From contig JAYEIF010000225.1 in assembly GCA_034659895.1 (NCBI GenBank), forward strand, positions 1-8,186: a stretch of DNA of 8,186 nt. The letters are read 5' to 3'. Below the pieces are notes generated by a model. The model was given only the letters and a program-made list of their open reading frames with translations, made no database searches and was not told the origin of the DNA. Both the position numbers and the translations under genes were made by a program. Shown here in pieces: positions 5,040-8,186 of the stretch; within the stretch, counting starts at the first letter, position 1, and every line of letters starts with the position of its first letter. Origin of the DNA: B120-G9 sp034659895. Its GTDB lineage: Bacteria; Zixibacteria; MSB-5A5; GN15; FEB-12.

Positions 5040-5113
5040 TTTTTCAACAAGCCCGCTACGGCGGAAAACATAACGATTACATCACTCCAAATACCACAAC
5101 AAACATTGAATAT

Positions 5114-5132
5114 GTGTTCAAAGCTTGAACAC
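5114..5132. repeat. Perfect palindrome upstream of the response regulator
   Basis: GTGTTCAA (5114-5121) and TTGAACAC (5125-5132) flank the centre AGC. It lies about 140 nt before the response regulator start. No T-run follows, so a regulator-binding site or the 3' hairpin of something lost in the gap are both possible. Confidence 0.5.
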
Positions 5133-5179
5133 CCTCAAAAACAATTCTGGTTTAAGCAATGGAAATCCGACTCATTTCA

Positions 5180-5207
5180 TTGATTACGGTGTAACTTTGT
5201 CGATAAC
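5180..5207 (+). promoter_or_regulatory. Possible promoter of the response regulator gene
   Basis: TTGATT (5180-5185) and GATAAC (5202-5207) each match the sigma-70 consensus at 4 of 6 positions with a 16-nt spacer. Transcription would start near 5214, leaving a leader of about 60 nt that includes a small stem TACGC/GCGTA (5221-5237). It is weak but is the best pair I can see in this spacer. Confidence 0.28.
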
Positions 5208-5272
5208 GAAAATATGTGTTTACGCCTTTGTAGCGTAGTAGAAAAGGAAGAATTAGGTCACAAGGAGAGATA

Positions 5273-6646
5273 ATGGCAAACATCCTCGTAGTAGATGACA
5301 AAGACTCAATGCGCAACATGCTTTCCGAGACCCTCACTGATGAGGGATATATTGTAGATTCGGCAATCGATGGCCGTCGCGCTATCGAACTGGTGCGCAA
5401 TAAATCCTATGATTTGATTTTGACCGATCTGAGGATGCCTGATGTTGATGGCCACAAAGTCCTCTCTTCTGTAAAGGAGATAGACAAAGAAGCCTCCGTC
5501 ATTGTAATGACGGCTTACGGCACTATTGAGGACGCAGTCACAGCTATGAAGGAAGGCGCCTACGATTTTATTACCAAACCTCTGGATACGGAGCACCTTT
5601 GCGTCCTTATTGGTCGCGCTTTGGAAAATCGTCGTCTGATTGCTGAGACGACTCTGCTTCGCAAGGAAATCCTCGGCGGACATGGATTCTCAGACATTAT
5701 AGGTCAAAATGAAAAAATGATCGATGTTTTCAACTTGGTTAACAAGGTCGCAAAATCTGATGCTTCAGTTTTGATTCAAGGGGAAAACGGAACGGGCAAA
5801 GAGCTTTTTGCGCGAGCCATTCATGGTCTCTCTCACCGCAAAGATGGCCCTTATATTCCTATCAACTGCGCTGCAATTCCAGACGCACTGTTGGAAAATG
5901 AATTGTTTGGTTCAGAGGAAGGAGCTTTTACCGGCGCTGTTCGTAAGATGGGAAAATTCGAGGTTGCCAATACAGGGACTGTCTTTTTAGATGAAATCGG
6001 AGATATGAATTATGCTCTGCAAGCCAAACTCCTGCGTGTCTTACAGCAAAAAAACTTCGAGCGACTCGGAGGAACCAAACCGATCAATATCGATGTCCGT
6101 ATCATAGCCGCCACCAATATGGACATCACTAAACTTATTAAGGAAAAGAAGTTTCGCGAAGATTTATATTATCGATTATCCGTTTTTCCTCTGACAATTC
6201 CGCCGCTAAGGGAGCGGAACGACGATATCAAACTGCTGTCAAATTTCTTTATAAATAAGTTCTGCAAAGAGTTAAAAAAAGAGCCTAAAACTCTTTCGCG
6301 TGATGGTGCCAAGTTGCTTGAAAAATATCACTGGCCTGGAAATGTTCGAGAGCTGGAAAACACAATTGAGCGAGCATGTATCCTTTCTGAAGGTAAAAAA
6401 CTGACACCGGAGCATATGGCTATTCGAATTCGTCGGGATGATGAAATTCAATTGCGCGAGGGTGCCGGACTTAAGGAGATTGGCGCTCATGCTCAGATGG
6501 TAGCCGAAAAGGGGACGATTATTCGAGTTCTTAAAGATACACACGGGAATAAACGCAAAGCGTCACGAATTCTCAAAATTGACTACACTACCTTATTTGA
6601 TAAAATCAAGAAATATAATATTGAAAAAACCATGTTGGAAGATTAG
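5273..6646 (+). CDS. NtrC-family sigma-54-dependent response regulator
   Basis: The 457-residue protein has three domains. The receiver (about 1-120) has acidic Asp8 and Asp9, phospho-acceptor Asp52 in TDLRMP, Thr80 and Lys102. The AAA+ domain (about 141-375) has Walker A GENGTGKE (170-177), the sigma-54-contacting loop GAFTGA (217-222), Walker B TVFLDE (236-241), AATN (279-282), the arginine segment FREDLYYRL (294-302) and sensor II GNVREL (356-361). A Fis-type helix-turn-helix lies at about 413-447. All key residues are present, so it should hydrolyse ATP and activate RNA polymerase with sigma-54 after phosphorylation. AAGGAG (5262-5267) sits 5 nt before the ATG. No histidine kinase is in the window, and a terminator follows directly, so it appears to be an orphan here; a partner in the gap cannot be excluded. 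Its target genes are unknown, so no symbol is given. Confidence 0.95.
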   Translation: MANILVVDDKDSMRNMLSETLTDEGYIVDSAIDGRRAIELVRNKSYDLILTDLRMPDVDGHKVLSSVKEIDKEASVIVMTAYGTIEDAVTAMKEGAYDFITKPLDTEHLCVLIGRALENRRLIAETTLLRKEILGGHGFSDIIGQNEKMIDVFNLVNKVAKSDASVLIQGENGTGKELFARAIHGLSHRKDGPYIPINCAAIPDALLENELFGSEEGAFTGAVRKMGKFEVANTGTVFLDEIGDMNYALQAKLLRVLQQKNFERLGGTKPINIDVRIIAATNMDITKLIKEKKFREDLYYRLSVFPLTIPPLRERNDDIKLLSNFFINKFCKELKKEPKTLSRDGAKLLEKYHWPGNVRELENTIERACILSEGKKLTPEHMAIRIRRDDEIQLREGAGLKEIGAHAQMVAEKGTIIRVLKDTHGNKRKASRILKIDYTTLFDKIKKYNIEKTMLED

Positions 6647-6672
6647 TGAGAGCCACCATTAAGTTTCCATAT

Positions 6673-6699
6673 AGCCGCTCTTCTATTGGGCGGCTTTTT
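6673..6699 (+). terminator. Intrinsic terminator of the response regulator gene
   Basis: AGCCGCTC (6673-6680) pairs with GGGCGGCT (6688-6695), with one G-T wobble, around a 7-nt loop. The run TTTTT (6695-6699) ends the structure, overlapping the last stem base. It lies 26 nt after the stop and separates the regulator from the MORN-variant gene. Confidence 0.85.
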
Positions 6700-6754
6700 C
6701 TATTGGTTAGACTGATATGTCATCAGATATAAATCCCTTAAAAAATGATATTTT

Positions 6755-6784
6755 TTGTTGAATTCAGTTAGCTGTCTGTATAAA
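6755..6784 (+). promoter_or_regulatory. Probable promoter of the MORN-variant gene
   Basis: TATAAA (6779-6784) is a good -10 box. The possible -35 boxes are TTGTTG (6755-6760, 18-nt spacer) or TTGAAT (6758-6763, 15-nt spacer). Transcription would start near 6791, about 29 nt before the ATG. I found no -24/-12 sigma-54 motif here, so control by the neighbouring sigma-54 activator is not supported. Confidence 0.4.
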
Positions 6785-6819
6785 TTTGACCTATCTGTAG
6801 AAAAGAAGGAGTCTAATCT

Positions 6820-8067
6820 ATGAAAACGTTAAGTAGAAGCACCGTAGTTTTTTTGGTTGTTGCCCTTACCGCAATGTGGACAGGACAAACATTCGCTGAT
6901 GATCTGATAACTAAAGAAAGGAAATACGACAACGGTCAACTCGAAATGCGCTATACTGACAAGAAATCAGCCAGCGGTAAAATGATTAAACATGGATTGT
7001 ACCAGTCCTGGTATAAAAATGGTCAGAAAAAATATGAACAAAAATATGTCGATGGTAAACTGAATGGGCCATCAAAATTGTGGCATAAAAATGGACAGCT
7101 CCGCATTAATGGAAATTATGTAAACGGCGAATGGGACGGAGATTTTGTCGAATATTATGAGAACGGTCAACAATGTTTAGCTATCACTTACTCTGTGGGC
7201 AAAAAAGTAGGCAAACTTATAAGTTGGCATGACAACGGCCAAAAAATGAATGAGGTTTTCTACAAAGATGGCAAGCCTGAGGGTAAAAGTGTCTTATGGA
7301 ATAAAACAGGTCAAAAGGTTTCCGAGGTTGACTACGTCAATGGAGTAATTCATGGCAAATGGATTAGTTGGGACAAAAAAGGCAATATAACTAAAAATGA
7401 TAAATACGTAAATGGCGAGCTGGTTGAATCAATTACTCCCGAAGAACCTGATACTGTTACTCGCGAAGAGAAAGATATCAACGGTACCCTGCTTAAGCAA
7501 TACACTGAAATCAAGAATGCCGATGGAGATTACATTAAACATGGTAAATACACCGAGTGGGTTTCCAACGGCAATAAAACGGTAGAAGGCGAATATGTAA
7601 ACGGTCAGAAACATGGCACATGGATAGGCTATTATGGCGAGAAAGAAAACAACATATACTATAAAAGCACCTACGTGAACGGACTGAAACAGGGAGTTTT
7701 TAACGGTTATCATAATGATGGGAAAATTGCTTCCGAGTGGTACTATGTGGATGATAAGGAGCATGGAATATTTATAGATTGGTACCCTAACGGCCAGAAA
7801 TCATCTGAAAGTAAATATGTAAACGGGAAACTGGATAGTTTAAGTACTGACTGGTATGAAGATGGCCAGAAACGTTCAGAAAAGACTTATAAGAACGGTG
7901 AACCTGATGGCAAGGTTATCTTTTGGCATGAAAACGGCCAGATGATGCTCTCAATAGATTTTAAGAATGGTGAACGTCATGGCAAATTAATTGAATGGGA
8001 TGAAACCGGGAATGTGAAAAAAGAAGAACTATATGAAAATGACGAACTTAAGGAAAAGATTAAGTAG
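6820..8067 (+). CDS. Secreted MORN-variant repeat protein
   Basis: The 415-residue protein opens with a signal peptide: basic start, hydrophobic core at about 8-20, and probable cleavage after TFA (residue 26). There is no lipobox cysteine, so it should be periplasmic or exported. The rest is a ladder of 24-residue repeats of the form GxxxxWxxNGQxxxxxxYxNGxxx, matching the MORN-variant (MORN_2) family often labelled YwqK-like antitoxin. Block 1 has repeats starting at 59, 83, 107, 131, 155 and 179. Block 2 has them at 242, 266 (26 residues), 292, 316, 340, 364 and 388. Each block is preceded by a similar 29-residue cap (30-58 and 213-241). AAGGAG (6806-6811), 8 nt before the ATG, supports the start. 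The function is unknown. The antitoxin label is not supported, because no toxin gene is adjacent and the protein is exported; a surface or envelope binding scaffold is a guess. Confidence 0.88.
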   Translation: MKTLSRSTVVFLVVALTAMWTGQTFADDLITKERKYDNGQLEMRYTDKKSASGKMIKHGLYQSWYKNGQKKYEQKYVDGKLNGPSKLWHKNGQLRINGNYVNGEWDGDFVEYYENGQQCLAITYSVGKKVGKLISWHDNGQKMNEVFYKDGKPEGKSVLWNKTGQKVSEVDYVNGVIHGKWISWDKKGNITKNDKYVNGELVESITPEEPDTVTREEKDINGTLLKQYTEIKNADGDYIKHGKYTEWVSNGNKTVEGEYVNGQKHGTWIGYYGEKENNIYYKSTYVNGLKQGVFNGYHNDGKIASEWYYVDDKEHGIFIDWYPNGQKSSESKYVNGKLDSLSTDWYEDGQKRSEKTYKNGEPDGKVIFWHENGQMMLSIDFKNGERHGKLIEWDETGNVKKEELYENDELKEKIK

Positions 8068-8085
8068 GGTCTGCTGAATAAAGTA

Positions 8086-8102
8086 CCTGTCCGCTCGACA
8101 GG
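8086..8102 (+). terminator. Hairpin after the MORN-variant gene
   Basis: CCTGTC (8086-8091) and GACAGG (8097-8102) form a 6-bp stem with a 5-nt loop, 18 nt after the stop. An alternative stem, CCGC (8091-8094) with GCGG (8102-8105), competes with it. No strong T-run follows (TTCTTTGTT a few bases on), so it may be either a terminator or a dispersed palindromic repeat. The remaining sequence to the window end shows no gene. Confidence 0.4.
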
Positions 8103-8186
8103 CGGGTAAGTTCTTTGTTCATAAATAGATAAGCATGTTTTGTATTGTTTCAAGTGAAAGGGTTTTGTTATAAATAGCTTAAAAGG

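Larger units (their letters stand above)
4776..5053. repeat. Inverted repeat pair flanking the assembly gap
   Basis: GGCTTATTGAAAAA (4776-4789) and TTTTTCAACAAGCC (5040-5053) are reverse complements at 13 of 14 positions. They enclose the pyrimidine-rich run, the hairpin repeat and the N gap. The right copy starts at the first base after the gap, so it may be longer. A small non-autonomous mobile element or an insertion sequence collapsed by assembly would give this layout, as could a chance pair of AT-rich ends. Confidence 0.45.
4641..5272. other. Repeat-rich non-coding stretch with assembly gap
   Basis: Six hundred and thirty-two positions separate the FmdB-family gene from the response regulator, and 100 of them are N. 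The readable part holds two terminator-like hairpins, an inverted repeat at 4739-4766, a pyrimidine-rich, AT-rich run at about 4835-4900, a hairpin repeat that runs into the gap, a matching inverted repeat on either side of the gap, and a 19-nt palindrome at 5114-5132. I see no credible gene in the readable sequence, and anything inside the gap cannot be judged. Confidence 0.7.

Noticed and set aside
4761..5183. Plus-strand open frames running across the N gap
   Set aside because: They stay open only because N codons are not stops. The ends are the well-known spurious translations of the dispersed hairpin repeat.
5306..5683. Minus-strand open frame inside the response regulator
   Set aside because: Shadow of a strongly conserved receiver domain on the other strand.
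7429..7764. Minus-strand open frame of 111 codons inside the MORN-variant gene
   Set aside because: Antisense to the regular 24-residue repeats; its features simply mirror the repeat codons.
6820..8067. Toxin-antitoxin system based on the usual YwqK-like antitoxin label
   Set aside because: The protein has a signal peptide, no small toxin gene is adjacent, and the label derives only from the repeat family.

Overview
The window looks like chromosomal DNA from a Gram-negative, AT-rich bacterium. The Gram-negative call rests on kdsA (lipopolysaccharide Kdo synthesis). The other genes (a short-chain-dehydrogenase-type threonine dehydrogenase paired with a Kbl-like ligase, an FmdB zinc ribbon with a Ser/Gly tail, a sigma-54 response regulator, an exported MORN-variant protein) would fit an uncultured FCB-group or related environmental lineage. 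That placement is inference. A run of exactly 100 N suggests a draft scaffold.

Left half (1-4095), all genes on the minus strand. In transcription order: a TM2-domain membrane protein (4095-3817); a 55-residue single-pass membrane protein of unknown function (3594-3427); threonine 3-dehydrogenase (3134-2178); a glycine C-acetyltransferase / 2-amino-3-ketobutyrate CoA ligase (2121-892); and the first 172 codons of kdsA (518-1), cut by the window edge. The tdh-kbl pair is a compact two-gene operon that would convert threonine to glycine plus acetyl-CoA. A terminator-like hairpin (3330-3288) and a good sigma-70-type promoter (3283-3255) isolate it from upstream transcription. Its leader of about 110 nt carries three 16-nt tandem repeats.

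Right half (4437-8067), all genes on the plus strand: an FmdB-family zinc ribbon protein (4437-4640); a repeat-rich non-coding stretch of about 630 nt containing the N gap; an NtrC-type sigma-54 activator with no kinase gene visible (5273-6646); a clear terminator; and a secreted protein built from two copies of a MORN-variant repeat module (6820-8067). The 341-nt divergent spacer 4096-4436 separates the two halves.

Nothing here resembles a defence system, prophage, CRISPR array, RNA gene or biosynthetic cluster. The best leads are regulatory and structural: the tdh leader repeats, which can pair next to the ribosome binding site; a promoter whose -35 and -10 boxes each lie in a palindrome; the inverted repeat flanking the assembly gap; and the whole-module duplication in the MORN protein.
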